Positions 23,413-31,256 of a stretch of 64,000 bases of DNA are shown here, piece after piece (the stretch's first letter is position 1; every line of letters begins with the position of its first letter). This DNA is from Streptosporangium lutulentum. GTDB taxonomy: Bacteria > Actinomycetota > Actinomycetes > Streptosporangiales > Streptosporangiaceae. The notes beneath the pieces are model-generated. The model saw only the letters and a list, made by a program, of their open reading frames with translations. It was not told the DNA's origin and made no database searches. Made by a program: the position numbers and the translations under genes. The DNA is taken from assembly GCF_030811455.1 (NCBI RefSeq), contig NZ_JAUSQU010000001.1:2790001-2854000 (forward strand), in the 5' to 3' direction.

Positions 23413-24108
23413 TCAGGAAGTGGGGGCGTCGACGAGCGTGGCCTCGACGACCGGAGCGTTCTTGGTCCAGTCCTTCCAGTGCAGGTCGTAGATTCCAAGG
23501 CGGTTCGGTTCGACGACCCAGGAGCCGTCGCATGCGATTGCGACGATCTGGTTGACCTTCTGCTCGTCGCCTTCCTCGGCGGGCTCGGCAAAGGCGACCG
23601 TCCGGTGCGTGGTGTCGTCGTCGGCGGGCACGGCCTTGCATACCGGGCAGGGCACCGTCAGCCATCTCTGCAGCAGGCGGAGATGCTTCACGGAGAAGCT
23701 GGCCAGGGCTTCGAGGTAACCGGCGTCGTCGGTGTAGTACGTCCGGTCGCCGATGACTTCCCGGTCGGAGCAGCTGTAGAAGCTGTCGTCGCCCAGGTGG
23801 TCCACCCACAGGTCCGGATGATCGTCGAGGTAGGCGGCCAACGCATCCGCCGTCACTCCGACGTGGATCGGGACCTCAAGGTCGAACTGGTAGGTGACCA
23901 GTTCTTCGGCCCTCATTCGGATCTTGCGGGTCTCGTGGGGCAGCGCCTCTTTGATGTCGTCGGGCGGGGTCGGCGGGTAGCAGTGGGTGGGGTTCTCCTC
24001 GGTGTGATCCCAGTCGTCGGGGCGGCCGTTGTCGGCGTCGTTGCAGATGGGCTTTTTGCACCCGGTGCAGGCCGTTTCGATGTTCAACGTGACGGGTTCG
24101 GTGTCCAC
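23413..24108 (-). CDS. Cys-containing hypothetical protein
   Basis: The 231-residue protein has an N-terminal CTGCKKPIC, a central acidic and Tyr-rich domain and CPVC near residue 153. Both Cys pairs could share one zinc. The GTG at 24108 follows AGGAG; an ACCAACCC box lies further upstream. Not recognised. Confidence 0.55.
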   Translation of the reverse strand: MDTEPVTLNIETACTGCKKPICNDADNGRPDDWDHTEENPTHCYPPTPPDDIKEALPHETRKIRMRAEELVTYQFDLEVPIHVGVTADALAAYLDDHPDLWVDHLGDDSFYSCSDREVIGDRTYYTDDAGYLEALASFSVKHLRLLQRWLTVPCPVCKAVPADDDTTHRTVAFAEPAEEGDEQKVNQIVAIACDGSWVVEPNRLGIYDLHWKDWTKNAPVVEATLVDAPTS

Positions 24109-24135
24109 GCTTCTCCTGGTCTCTGGGTTGGTCAG

Positions 24136-24161
24136 GGGCGGGCGCCGGGTAGCGCCCGCCC
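24136..24161 (-). terminator. Intergenic GC-rich hairpin
   Basis: GGGCGGGCGC and GCGCCCGCCC are perfect arms with loop CGGGTA, after the DUF2786 gene stop. The loop is identical to that of the hairpin at 8908-8935. Confidence 0.6.
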
Positions 24162-24174
24162 GTCGAACGGTGGT

Positions 24175-24903
24175 TTAGGCGTTGAGGGCGCGCTGGCCGG
24201 TGCCGACGCGATTGCGGTTGCTGCCGCCGAGGTCGGCGCGGTCGCCTGCCTCGCGGCCCGCGAAGTAGGCGCTGGTGTCTCCGACCTTCTGCCTCTTGAC
24301 CGAGCCAGCGTTGGGGGTCATGCGGTCGAAGTAGTCGGAGACCGCGGCGTCGCGGTCACGCAGGACCAGGTCAGTGGACCGGCCCGCGACGTGCGTGGTC
24401 TCGACGGTGGCGGCCTTCTCAGCGTCGCGGAGCTTCTCCCCGACGCGGCTGGCGAACCCGGCCATGAAGCTCTTGCGGGCGGTGGCGAGGCCCTTGCGCC
24501 CGGCGGGGGTGACGGTGGCGACTTCCTTGGCCATCTGCAGCGCCAGGGAGGCGTAGAGCATCTGGACGGCGTCGAGGTCGCTCTGGTAGCCGGACACCAT
24601 CACGTACGTCTTGCCGTCGAGCTTCCACAGCAGGGTGCGGCAGTGCTTGGCGCTGGCGATGGCGCTGAGGAGGGCGCATCGCTCGGCCTGGTGGGTCTTG
24701 TCGATGATGAGGGGGATGCTGGCGAGCTCGTCGGTGATTTCTCCGGCGGCGGCCAGGTGGGCGCGTTCGACTCCGAACTTGGCCATGAGGGCGTAGGCGC
24801 GCTCGCGGTAGGTCTCGGCTTCGATCGCAGGGGTGCCGGGGTGTTCGGCGACGGCGAGAAGCTTGCGGATGAGTTCGAGCTTCGCGGCGGGGGCGTCGGT
24901 CAC
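24175..24903 (-). CDS. DUF2786-domain protein
   Basis: In this 242-residue protein the N-terminal residues 8-45 (LELIRKLLAVAEHPGTPA-x-EAETYRERAYALMAKFG) are the DUF2786 helix pair common in phage and plasmid genomes. The rest is helical with a basic, Gly-rich C-terminus. The start is GTG at 24903, chosen because GGAGA lies 7 nt upstream. Its leader carries a promoter (24990-25018), a GTTAGC/GCTAGC hairpin and an ACCAACCC box. Function unknown. Confidence 0.8.
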   Translation of the reverse strand: MTDAPAAKLELIRKLLAVAEHPGTPAIEAETYRERAYALMAKFGVERAHLAAAGEITDELASIPLIIDKTHQAERCALLSAIASAKHCRTLLWKLDGKTYVMVSGYQSDLDAVQMLYASLALQMAKEVATVTPAGRKGLATARKSFMAGFASRVGEKLRDAEKAATVETTHVAGRSTDLVLRDRDAAVSDYFDRMTPNAGSVKRQKVGDTSAYFAGREAGDRADLGGSNRNRVGTGQRALNA

Positions 24904-24926
24904 TGGGTGTCTCCGGTGGGTTGGTG

Positions 24927-24942
24927 TTAGCGGTTTTGCTAG
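24927..24942 (-). promoter_or_regulatory. Imperfect GCTAGC leader hairpin
   Basis: GTTAGC and GCTAGC can pair (one wobble) around a short T-rich loop in the 5' leader of the DUF2786 gene. Confidence 0.4.
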
Positions 24943-24989
24943 CGTGAGTTGGGTTTTTCTCACGTTCGCGTGTTGTTCGATCTTGTCTC

Positions 24990-25018
24990 ATCCTCTCATG
25001 GTCGTCAGAGTTTCGCAA
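24990..25018 (-). promoter_or_regulatory. Leftward promoter, TTGCGA-N17-GAGGAT
   Basis: The -35 TTGCGA (25013-25018) and -10 GAGGAT (24990-24995) are 17 bp apart. The sequence between and around them is conserved with the promoter at 36262-36290, which makes chance unlikely. Confidence 0.6.
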
Positions 25019-25272
25019 CAACCCTAGGACGTGCTGAAACGCTCTCTGAGCGGCCAAGACTCGCGAAACGTTCCTCCGTCAGCACTCATGATCAAAAACG
25101 CTCACGCTAGCACTCAGGCTCGCGCGTAAGCCATCAGCGGCCATGTCGGACACTCCGTCGCGCCCTGGTCAACGGCCCAACCGAAACGCAAGCGGTGTCG
25201 CTTGCAGAAAAAACCGAAACGCGGGAAGGTAGAGAGTCAGCACTCCACCCACCAGAGGAGACACGGCCGCCC

Positions 25273-25785
25273 ATGTCCCGCACCTCAGCCACAGCCACCC
25301 GCAAGGGCAAGGCGACGAAAGCGGAACCGCAAGCGGCACCTTCTCTGCGCACCAAACGCCGCCAGGACAAACCCACCCTCGGCACCCGCATCACCTACCA
25401 CACCAACGAACGCCTCACCGCGGCCAACGAACACACCGGCCTCGGCATCAGCGGCATCGTCGAAGCCGCCCTCATCGCCTACCTCGACTTCCTCGGTATC
25501 CCGCCCGACGCGAAGCCGCCCCTCAGCCCAGACGGCACCCGGCCCAAGCGGGAACGCAGCATCAAGAAGCGCACCCGCCGCAGCCCAGAGGAAATCGACG
25601 ACCAGCCCATCGCGCCCCGCATCAGCCACCAGACCAACGACCGGCTCACCGTCGCCTGTATCGAGACCGCCACCGGCCCCCAGGACATCGTGGAAACCGC
25701 GCTCAAAGCATGGCTCCGCAAGCAAAACATCCCGCTGTACCCGGAAACTCCCGGCGAACGCAGAGCCCCGAAGAAGCGCACCTGA
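25273..25785 (+). CDS. Tandem ribbon-helix-helix DNA-binding protein
   Basis: The 170-residue protein has two repeats of the same unit, residues 38-76 (TRITYHTNERLTAANEHTG ... IVEAALIAYL) and 115-153 (PRISHQTNDRLTVACIETA ... DIVETALKAWL). Each has a short strand and two helices as in CopG/Arc-type RHH domains. A covalently linked pair would act as a monomeric dimer. The N-terminus and tail are basic. Partition, copy control or transcription repression are all possible. AGGAG lies 12 nt before the ATG. Confidence 0.65.
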   Translation: MSRTSATATRKGKATKAEPQAAPSLRTKRRQDKPTLGTRITYHTNERLTAANEHTGLGISGIVEAALIAYLDFLGIPPDAKPPLSPDGTRPKRERSIKKRTRRSPEEIDDQPIAPRISHQTNDRLTVACIETATGPQDIVETALKAWLRKQNIPLYPETPGERRAPKKRT

Positions 25786-25845
25786 CGCCCCGCCCCACCG
25801 GCCCGACAGCGAGGTATGCTGACCCCGGACCAGCGAAAAGGCCAC

Positions 25846-25882
25846 AGAAAGGCCGCCACCGCGCGAGGGTGGCGGCCTTTCT
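25846..25882. terminator. Bidirectional intrinsic terminator
   Basis: AGAAAGGCCGCCACC and GGTGGCGGCCTTTCT are perfect 15-bp arms with a 7-nt loop, including A- and T-tracts on both sides. It separates the RHH gene from the convergent gene ending at 25941. Confidence 0.9.
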
Positions 25883-25940
25883 GCGTGCTAGGCCCGATGA
25901 CTCTCCATAGGCCAGCCCTTTCGCTGGCACCTTGGACGCT

Positions 25941-26330
25941 TCAGATGTTCTTGATGCGCTTGATCATCTGCGCCGCTTCGGTGTCGGTCAACCGACCGCC
26001 CTCGGGCATACATCCGTGCTCGCACGGCAGGCCGTCGACCGCGCCCCACAGACGGCAGATCAGCGGACGCACCTCGTACGCCTGACACCGGCCGTCGCCA
26101 CCGAGAGCCGCACACGGCTCAGACGTAGCCACCACGGTTCGTCGCTTCCGGACCAGAGCAGCGACCGACGTCGGGAGCTGAAACCCCGCCTCGGCCATGC
26201 GCTGAGCCTCACGCCGGCCTCCGGCGATCGTCGTGCAGTGCTCCTGACACAGGCCCTTGCAGCCCGTGCTGGGCACCTTCGCGTACAGCTCATCGAGGAG
26301 CTGGTCTTGCCGGTCGGTCCACTCGCTCAC
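25941..26330 (-). CDS. YkgJ-family Cys-cluster protein
   Basis: The 129-residue protein has CKGLCQEHC, then CAALGGDGRCQAYEVRPLICRLW and CEHGC, which follows the YkgJ (CxxCxxCC-type) pattern of putative Fe-S or zinc proteins. GTG at 26330 overlaps the upstream stop. Function in the element unknown. Confidence 0.7.
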   Translation of the reverse strand: MSEWTDRQDQLLDELYAKVPSTGCKGLCQEHCTTIAGGRREAQRMAEAGFQLPTSVAALVRKRRTVVATSEPCAALGGDGRCQAYEVRPLICRLWGAVDGLPCEHGCMPEGGRLTDTEAAQMIKRIKNI

Positions 26331-26980
26331 AGCGCCGCCTTCGCGACCTGGTCCAGGGCCTCGCGCAGCCGCTCCAGAGTGACACCACGCTCGCCACCCA
26401 GACCGAGGATGCGACCGATCACGTCGAGCTCGTCGAGATGCTGCATGGGGGTCACGAGGTCGACCGGCTCGACCAGCGCGGCGCGACCGTCCCTGACCGC
26501 CCACGTGGCCGCCGCCTTGCCATCACCCTCGTTGTCGACGACCTGGGCGTGCAGCTTGAGGTACGGGAACGCCGCGGCGATGGTCTCCCAGTCGGATGTC
26601 AGCTCCTCTACGGTCGGCCACTTGCCGACGTTGTACGTGGAGCAGCCGATCTGCCCGTCCCAGTCGCACCAGCCCTTCGGGCCGCCGATCCACGACGACG
26701 CGATACGCGCGTTGTCCAGGTAGTGCAGCCGCAGGATGCCCATCCGCTTGCGCCACTCTCTCGTCGCGGCCCAGCTCGCCCGTAGCGCCTCGATGCCGCC
26801 GCCCTGGGGCTCGATCGGCAAGCCGTACTCGGCGGCCACGCCCTTCACCGCCACCTTCCACGCCTGGTCATTGACGGTCATGAACCAGTCGTCGGTGCGG
26901 ATCAGAATCTCGTTGGCCTGCTCGCGCGTCACCGGGTCACCGGCGACGAGCAGCCTCGGCCACTTCGTCAGGTCGGTCAT
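26327..26980 (-). CDS. Conserved actinophage hypothetical protein
   Basis: The 217-residue protein begins with LLVAGDPVTREQANEILIRTDDWF, a phrase I recognise from conserved actinophage proteins of unknown function. It also has the segments IASSWIGGPKGWCDWDG and YNVGKWP. GGAG is 8 nt before the ATG at 26980; ATGA overlap with its neighbour. Confidence 0.65.
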   Translation of the reverse strand: MTDLTKWPRLLVAGDPVTREQANEILIRTDDWFMTVNDQAWKVAVKGVAAEYGLPIEPQGGGIEALRASWAATREWRKRMGILRLHYLDNARIASSWIGGPKGWCDWDGQIGCSTYNVGKWPTVEELTSDWETIAAAFPYLKLHAQVVDNEGDGKAAATWAVRDGRAALVEPVDLVTPMQHLDELDVIGRILGLGGERGVTLERLREALDQVAKAAL

Positions 26981-27549
26981 GAGGGGAACTCCATATCGAG
27001 GGTCGGTTGTGCATGATTGTCCCGGATCTTCTTGGCCCGGAAGTAGGTGGCGGCCAGGTCGTAGCCGCCGCCGGGGGCCTTGCCCGGCTCGTGCCGCGAG
27101 AAGGCTGAGTCGCGGCGGATAGTGACGATCGGCCCGCCGGCCTCCAGCCAGCCGATCGGGTAAGCGCGCTTCACCTCGGCCAGCCACCGCTCATACACCT
27201 TCTTTTCGTACAAGGCGGTGGACGACGGCGGCAGCACACCGGGCAGGTTCCGCCAGCCGGGCCAGGCGTGGTCGTGAGCGTCCTCGACCGCGTCTTTCTC
27301 CGTGCGACGGTCCTGGCCCTCCCACTCGCAGCCCAGGCATGCGCCGCGTTTGGTCGCCTTCTCCCGGCTTTTGCCCCACCAATGCAGCACGGTCGGCCGG
27401 TGCTCAGGCGCGGTCGAGGTCGGATGCTTCCCGCCGAGCTCGTTACCGGGATGGGTGATGTAGATGCACCACAGCCCGCTCTCCTCGCCATGCCGGACCG
27501 TCTGCCACAGGGTGTGCCATGCGACAGCGCCGCGCGGCTCCCCGCTCAT
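26977..27549 (-). CDS. DUF6349-like protein, second copy
   Basis: The 190-residue protein has CLGCEW, DHAWPGWRNLPG, YPIGWLEAGGP and GGGYDLAA, matching the protein at 22247-22714. The terminal QxxLF of that copy is replaced here by LDMEFPS. Coupled by ATGA to the wHTH gene upstream. Confidence 0.55.
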   Translation of the reverse strand: MSGEPRGAVAWHTLWQTVRHGEESGLWCIYITHPGNELGGKHPTSTAPEHRPTVLHWWGKSREKATKRGACLGCEWEGQDRRTEKDAVEDAHDHAWPGWRNLPGVLPPSSTALYEKKVYERWLAEVKRAYPIGWLEAGGPIVTIRRDSAFSRHEPGKAPGGGYDLAATYFRAKKIRDNHAQPTLDMEFPS

Positions 27550-27947
27550 GCGGCTTCCACCTGCGCCTGCGCGATCTGCCACCTGGTGACGAGCTGTTGC
27601 GGTGTGCTGGGGTCGCGAGGCTCGATGATGGCCTGAACCAGCCCTTCCTCGTGTAGGTGCCGGAGCGCGTTTTTGACCAAGCCAACGCCGTCCAGGCGGA
27701 GAACCTTCGTGAGGTCCCACGCGGAGAATCTGCTGTTCGGCCATGCCTGCAGGTGCGCGAGGATTTGCGGCTTGTATTCGTGGTAGCGGACAACTCTGCG
27801 GCCCCTGCTCACGCCGAGTTGTTTCTCGTACCGGAAGATGGTCCGCTCGCTCACGCCGATCCGCTGCGCCAGCGCGACAGGATTCTCGACGCCTTCCAGC
27901 AGGAGCTGCAGATACCGCTCCATCCGCTCGTCTCTCTGCTTACTCAC
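27546..27947 (-). CDS. Double-HTH regulator
   Basis: The 133-residue protein has an N-terminal HTH (NPVALAQRIGVSERTIFRYE, residues 22-41) and a C-terminal winged helix (FSAWDLTKVL ... VKNALRHLHEEGLV, about 74-105). GTG start at 27947 overlaps the previous gene by 8 nt, with GGAGG at 6 nt. A small transcription or replication regulator. Confidence 0.65.
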   Translation of the reverse strand: MSKQRDERMERYLQLLLEGVENPVALAQRIGVSERTIFRYEKQLGVSRGRRVVRYHEYKPQILAHLQAWPNSRFSAWDLTKVLRLDGVGLVKNALRHLHEEGLVQAIIEPRDPSTPQQLVTRWQIAQAQVEAA

Positions 27948-28386
27948 TGTCGGCCTCCGCCTCCCCCATGAGGGCCTCGACCACGCCCTCAGCGGGCTGC
28001 AGGTGAGCCGCGGGCGGCTCCCAGTCCGGGCGGGTCGCGACCATGGCCAGGAACACCCAGTCCGGCAGGTTGGCCCACGTCTCCGGGTGGAGTCCGTGCC
28101 TGCGTTCGGTGACGATCATCAGGCCAGCCGAACCGTCCTTTTTCCGGTTAGGTCCGCTCAGCTCGTACAGGTCCAGGTCCCAGCCGTGTATGGGCCTCCA
28201 GACCCACCGGCAGTAGACACTGCGGGGGAAGAAGTCACGTTGACCTGCCCGGACGATGGGCTCGGCGGCCGCGAAATCGTCTTCGACGATGAACGTCACC
28301 TTCCGGCGGGTGACGCTCATCCAACCTTGCGCGGTCTCGGCCGGCTCGGCGGTCGGCTCGGGGTCGAACAGGGCGTAGTTCTCCAT
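27940..28386 (-). CDS. Hypothetical protein
   Basis: The 148-residue protein starts MENYALFDPEP, reminiscent of a terminal LF clamp-type peptide, and has a Trp-rich core (CRWVWRPIHGWDLDLYEL). AAAGGA precedes the ATG at 28386. Not recognised. Confidence 0.5.
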   Translation of the reverse strand: MENYALFDPEPTAEPAETAQGWMSVTRRKVTFIVEDDFAAAEPIVRAGQRDFFPRSVYCRWVWRPIHGWDLDLYELSGPNRKKDGSAGLMIVTERRHGLHPETWANLPDWVFLAMVATRPDWEPPAAHLQPAEGVVEALMGEAEADSE

Positions 28387-28398
28387 GTTTGTGTCCTT

Positions 28399-28572
28399 TC
28401 AGAACAGGGCTTGTTGGTCAGGAGCAGGGGTCGGTGGCTTCCGCTGCTGCGGCACCTTGAGCCACGACGCGAGGTCGTAGCCGCCGTCCCATGCGTCGAG
28501 AGGTGCGGGCGGCGCAATGGCACCCCGGATGTTCTCCGTCGACGGCGGGGTCAGGTACAGCGGCGCGTGCAT
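28399..28572 (-). CDS. Mini-protein with GGYDLA segment and terminal QxxLF
   Basis: The 57-residue protein contains DGGYDLASWLK, like the end of the DUF6349-like proteins, and ends DQQALF, a QxxLF motif at the very C-terminus. Start by TGATG overlap with the alphaCTD-like gene. It could be a minimal clamp-binding peptide carrier (inference). Confidence 0.5.
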   Translation of the reverse strand: MHAPLYLTPPSTENIRGAIAPPAPLDAWDGGYDLASWLKVPQQRKPPTPAPDQQALF

Positions 28573-29045
28573 CAGCTCTGAGCCAGCCCGTGCAGGAAGG
28601 ACTTGAGGCGGGCGAGCTTGGCTTTGCCGAACCCCTTGATTTCGAGGAGGTCGTCGTCGCTGCGGGCGGCGAGTTCGCCGATGGTGAGGATGTCTCCATG
28701 CAGCATCAGCGGGTTTCGTACATCTCTGTGCGTGTCGGGCAGCACCTTGCGAAGACCGATGTCCATCCGCAGGTCGGCCCACTTCACCAGGTTGGCCACC
28801 GTCGAGTTCTGGGCGCCGAGCTGGGCCACGATCTGGTCGCGGTAGCCGCGGACCTCCGCGCCGTACTCGGCTTCGGCCTGGTGCTGGGGGCACTTGCCGG
28901 GTCTGGCTCTGTCGCAGTCGAAGCAGTCGCCCAGCATGGGTTGGTCTTCGGCCTGGTCGGCGTAGTCGCCGAGCCGGTCGCAGATGTGATCCCAGATTTC
29001 ATGGGTCAGGGTGATGGTCATCATTCGGTCCGGGTCGATGCGCAC
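28572..29045 (-). CDS. Protein with RNA-polymerase alphaCTD-like domain
   Basis: In this 157-residue protein the last 45 residues (NPLMLHGDILTIGELAARSDDDLLEIKGFGKAKLARLKSF, about 111-150) follow the helix-hairpin-helix pattern of the RpoA C-terminal domain. The N-terminal part has CFDCDRARPGKC, a Cys cluster. alphaCTDs contact UP elements and activators. A free alphaCTD-like protein could redirect host RNA polymerase (inference). GTG at 29045 with AGGAG at 5 nt. Confidence 0.65.
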   Translation of the reverse strand: MRIDPDRMMTITLTHEIWDHICDRLGDYADQAEDQPMLGDCFDCDRARPGKCPQHQAEAEYGAEVRGYRDQIVAQLGAQNSTVANLVKWADLRMDIGLRKVLPDTHRDVRNPLMLHGDILTIGELAARSDDDLLEIKGFGKAKLARLKSFLHGLAQS

Positions 29046-29078
29046 GGGTTCTCCTTCAGAGGCAGGGGGTGGGTGTTG

Positions 29079-29504
29079 TCACGCCGCTTGGCAGATGCGG
29101 CACCACCGGTCGCGGGGCGCCCACCAGGAGCGGCAGCCGTACACGTGGGTGCCGTGGGTGACGAGCAGGTGGTGTTGGAAGGCGTTGAGCGCGCCGCCCT
29201 GGTGCAGGCCCGTCATATACGGCGAGTCGAGCTGGGAGGTGTGCGGCAGCAGGCAGCGGACACTGGCGTTGCCGATGCCGCCCCAGCGCTCCCCGGTCCC
29301 GACCGTGATCCCGGCGACAGCGACGTCGACGACCCCGCCGCCGGACACGTCGATGCCGTCGATGCGCTGGTGCTCGTGCACCATGTGGCCCGCGCACGGC
29401 TCGGGGCGATGTCCGGGCCAGCCCAGCCGGGCGTTGATCTCGTCGATGGCTGCGGTGACCGGCGCGTAGAAGTTGTCGCTGGCGGGTCCGCTGTTCCAGG
29501 TCAT
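29079..29504 (-). CDS. Hypothetical protein
   Basis: The 141-residue protein is His/Trp-rich near its C-terminus and ends WCRICQAA. Not recognised. ATG at 29504 with AAGGAGA; the leader contains the long GCTAGC hairpin. Confidence 0.5.
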   Translation of the reverse strand: MTWNSGPASDNFYAPVTAAIDEINARLGWPGHRPEPCAGHMVHEHQRIDGIDVSGGGVVDVAVAGITVGTGERWGGIGNASVRCLLPHTSQLDSPYMTGLHQGGALNAFQHHLLVTHGTHVYGCRSWWAPRDRWCRICQAA

Positions 29505-29525
29505 GCGATCTCCTTGTGAAGAGGC

Positions 29526-29561
29526 GGCGCTAGCCGTACTGATAGCAGTACGGCTAGCGCC
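29526..29561 (-). promoter_or_regulatory. Long perfect GCTAGC leader hairpin
   Basis: GGCGCTAGCCGTACTG and CAGTACGGCTAGCGCC are perfect 16-bp arms with an ATAG loop, between the stop at 29569 and the start at 29504. It is the most stable member of the GCTAGC hairpin family. Confidence 0.75.
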
Positions 29562-29568
29562 AATGGGG

Positions 29569-31188
29569 TCAGCAGGGGATGACGACGATGACTGTCCGGA
29601 CGGTCGTCCCGGACGTCTTGAAAGCATCTTCCGGAAGCGGGATGATCTCGCCTCCTCGGTCCTCAACGAGCTGCCGGAACTCAACGGCGACCTTCACCTT
29701 GTGGAAGGACACGCCCGCGCCCATGACGGCGACGAGCCGGCCGCCCGGCTTCACGAACTGCAGGGCGTGGGTGACGTGCGCGATGTCTCTGCCCTCGGAG
29801 AACGGCGGGTTCATCACCACCCGGTCATAGGTGCCGAGCTGCGCCGTGTCCGTCTCCAAGAAGTCATGGCGGTACAGCAGGCTCGCGCCAGGGACACGAG
29901 ACGCCAGGACTTCCATAAAGCCGTTGTCGATCTCGACGCAATCCACGATCGCGCCCGCGTCGACGACGGCCGCGGCGATGTTGCCGGTGCCAGCCGAGGG
30001 TTCGAGGACGGTCATGCTGCGCTGGATGTCGGCGAGCTCCATCATCTGTTCCACCACGGCGGGCGGGGACACGAACGCCTCCCGGTCAGCGCCTACCGTC
30101 ATGTTGCTGAGGGTCTGCGCAGCGGCCTTCAGCTTCTCGACGTCGATCGTTGGCACCTCGAATTTCGGCTCGGCCGGCGCCTTCTTCGCGGGCCGGTTCG
30201 TCGCGGTGACGGCCGGGCCGTCTTCGCTGTGCGGGCACTCGACAGCGAGGATGTCGGTGAACTTGACCTTGTCGGGCCAGGAGTAGCCGGACTCCACGCT
30301 CACGGTCACCGTGTTGACCTTCACGACGCGGCGGCGCCGGTCCCGCATCCAGTAGGTGACGAGGTCGCCGACGTGGACGTTGTGCTTGCTCCACTCGACG
30401 AACGTGCCTGCCTCGACTGCGGCGGCGAGCTGCGCCCGGTCGTATTCGAGCTGGTTCTCTAGCTGGGCTTTGCGGGAGAGCTGCATCTCCCGGTAGTCGC
30501 CCTTGGCGGGCTCGTGGATCTCGGTGTAGTACGGCTTGCCCTTGTGGTCGAGGTGCCTGCGCTTGTAGCCGTCCAGCGACTTCTGGATCTTGCGCAGCTC
30601 AGACTCGGCCGTCTTGATGCGGCGCGCGGTCACGGCCGGAGTCGCGGAGCGACGCATCTGGTTGCCGACCGCGTTGGCGCGCCCGGCAGCGCTCTGTGCC
30701 TCTTTGTCTTCGGCGATGCTGGTCCGCATCGCCTGGTGCATGCGCGCCTGGTCGCGCCGCGCGCCCCGCTCGGAGTGGTGGCCGACCAGGATGGGTTGAC
30801 CACCAGCGAACCGCTCGCCGATCTGGTTCGCTCGCTCGTGCGCGGCCGCGGCCTTGCCGGCGTGCCGCTCGGCCCTCGATTCGAGCGCGTCGCGTCGGTC
30901 GTCGAGCCGGTCGGCCTTGTCCTCCAGGACCTGGGCGCGGTCGCGGTGCTCGTCGTCGATCTCGACCGTGACCTCGAACTCGGCCTCGCGGAGGGCCTTC
31001 GCCGCGGCGTTGATGGCCCACCGGTCAGCGATCCGGTCACGGGAGTTCCGCAGGCCGATCATCCGGAGGGACGGGAAGAACTTGAAGCCGCCGTTCTCCC
31101 ACTTGCGGATGATGTCGTACACACCGTCGCCCTTGACGGTGCCGTACACGAGGGTGCCGTCCTCGTGGTTGTGCTTGATCGTGATCAA
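29569..31188 (-). CDS. DUF3560 plus N6-adenine-type methyltransferase fusion
   Basis: In this 539-residue protein, residues about 80-160 are the charged helical DUF3560 domain (AERHAGKAAAAHERANQIGERF, GHHSERGARRD). A linker follows. The C-terminal 150 residues are an SAM-dependent methyltransferase: VLEPSAGTGN (motif I, about 394-403) and MNPPF (motif IV, about 459-463). The order and NPPF suggest DNA adenine methylation, possibly for protection from restriction or regulation. No partner endonuclease lies next to it. The start is taken as TTG at 31188 after GAGG, since no ATG or GTG fits. Confidence 0.8.
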   Translation of the reverse strand: MITIKHNHEDGTLVYGTVKGDGVYDIIRKWENGGFKFFPSLRMIGLRNSRDRIADRWAINAAAKALREAEFEVTVEIDDEHRDRAQVLEDKADRLDDRRDALESRAERHAGKAAAAHERANQIGERFAGGQPILVGHHSERGARRDQARMHQAMRTSIAEDKEAQSAAGRANAVGNQMRRSATPAVTARRIKTAESELRKIQKSLDGYKRRHLDHKGKPYYTEIHEPAKGDYREMQLSRKAQLENQLEYDRAQLAAAVEAGTFVEWSKHNVHVGDLVTYWMRDRRRRVVKVNTVTVSVESGYSWPDKVKFTDILAVECPHSEDGPAVTATNRPAKKAPAEPKFEVPTIDVEKLKAAAQTLSNMTVGADREAFVSPPAVVEQMMELADIQRSMTVLEPSAGTGNIAAAVVDAGAIVDCVEIDNGFMEVLASRVPGASLLYRHDFLETDTAQLGTYDRVVMNPPFSEGRDIAHVTHALQFVKPGGRLVAVMGAGVSFHKVKVAVEFRQLVEDRGGEIIPLPEDAFKTSGTTVRTVIVVIPC

Positions 31189-31215
31189 CTTTCCTCTTTC
31201 TGGGTTGGTCGGGCA

Positions 31216-31242
31216 GGGGCGGCGGTGGGTGGCCGCCGCCCC
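31216..31242 (-). terminator. Intergenic GC-rich hairpin
   Basis: GGGGCGGCGG and CCGCCGCCCC pair perfectly across a 7-nt loop, between the stop at 31257 and the DUF3560-methyltransferase start. Confidence 0.6.
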
Positions 31243-31256
31243 CTCGGTGGTGCAGG

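Larger units (their letters stand above)
24904..25272. promoter_or_regulatory. Divergent regulatory region
   Basis: The 369-bp region separates the leftward DUF2786 gene from the rightward tandem-RHH gene and contains no gene. It holds the leftward promoter at 24990-25018, CTCTGAGCG, TTCGCGAAAC-like and CTCGCGAAACG words near 25030-25075, and a GCTAGC near 25102. A block of about 55 bp (24985-25040) is repeated at 36257-36312. Confidence 0.5.
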
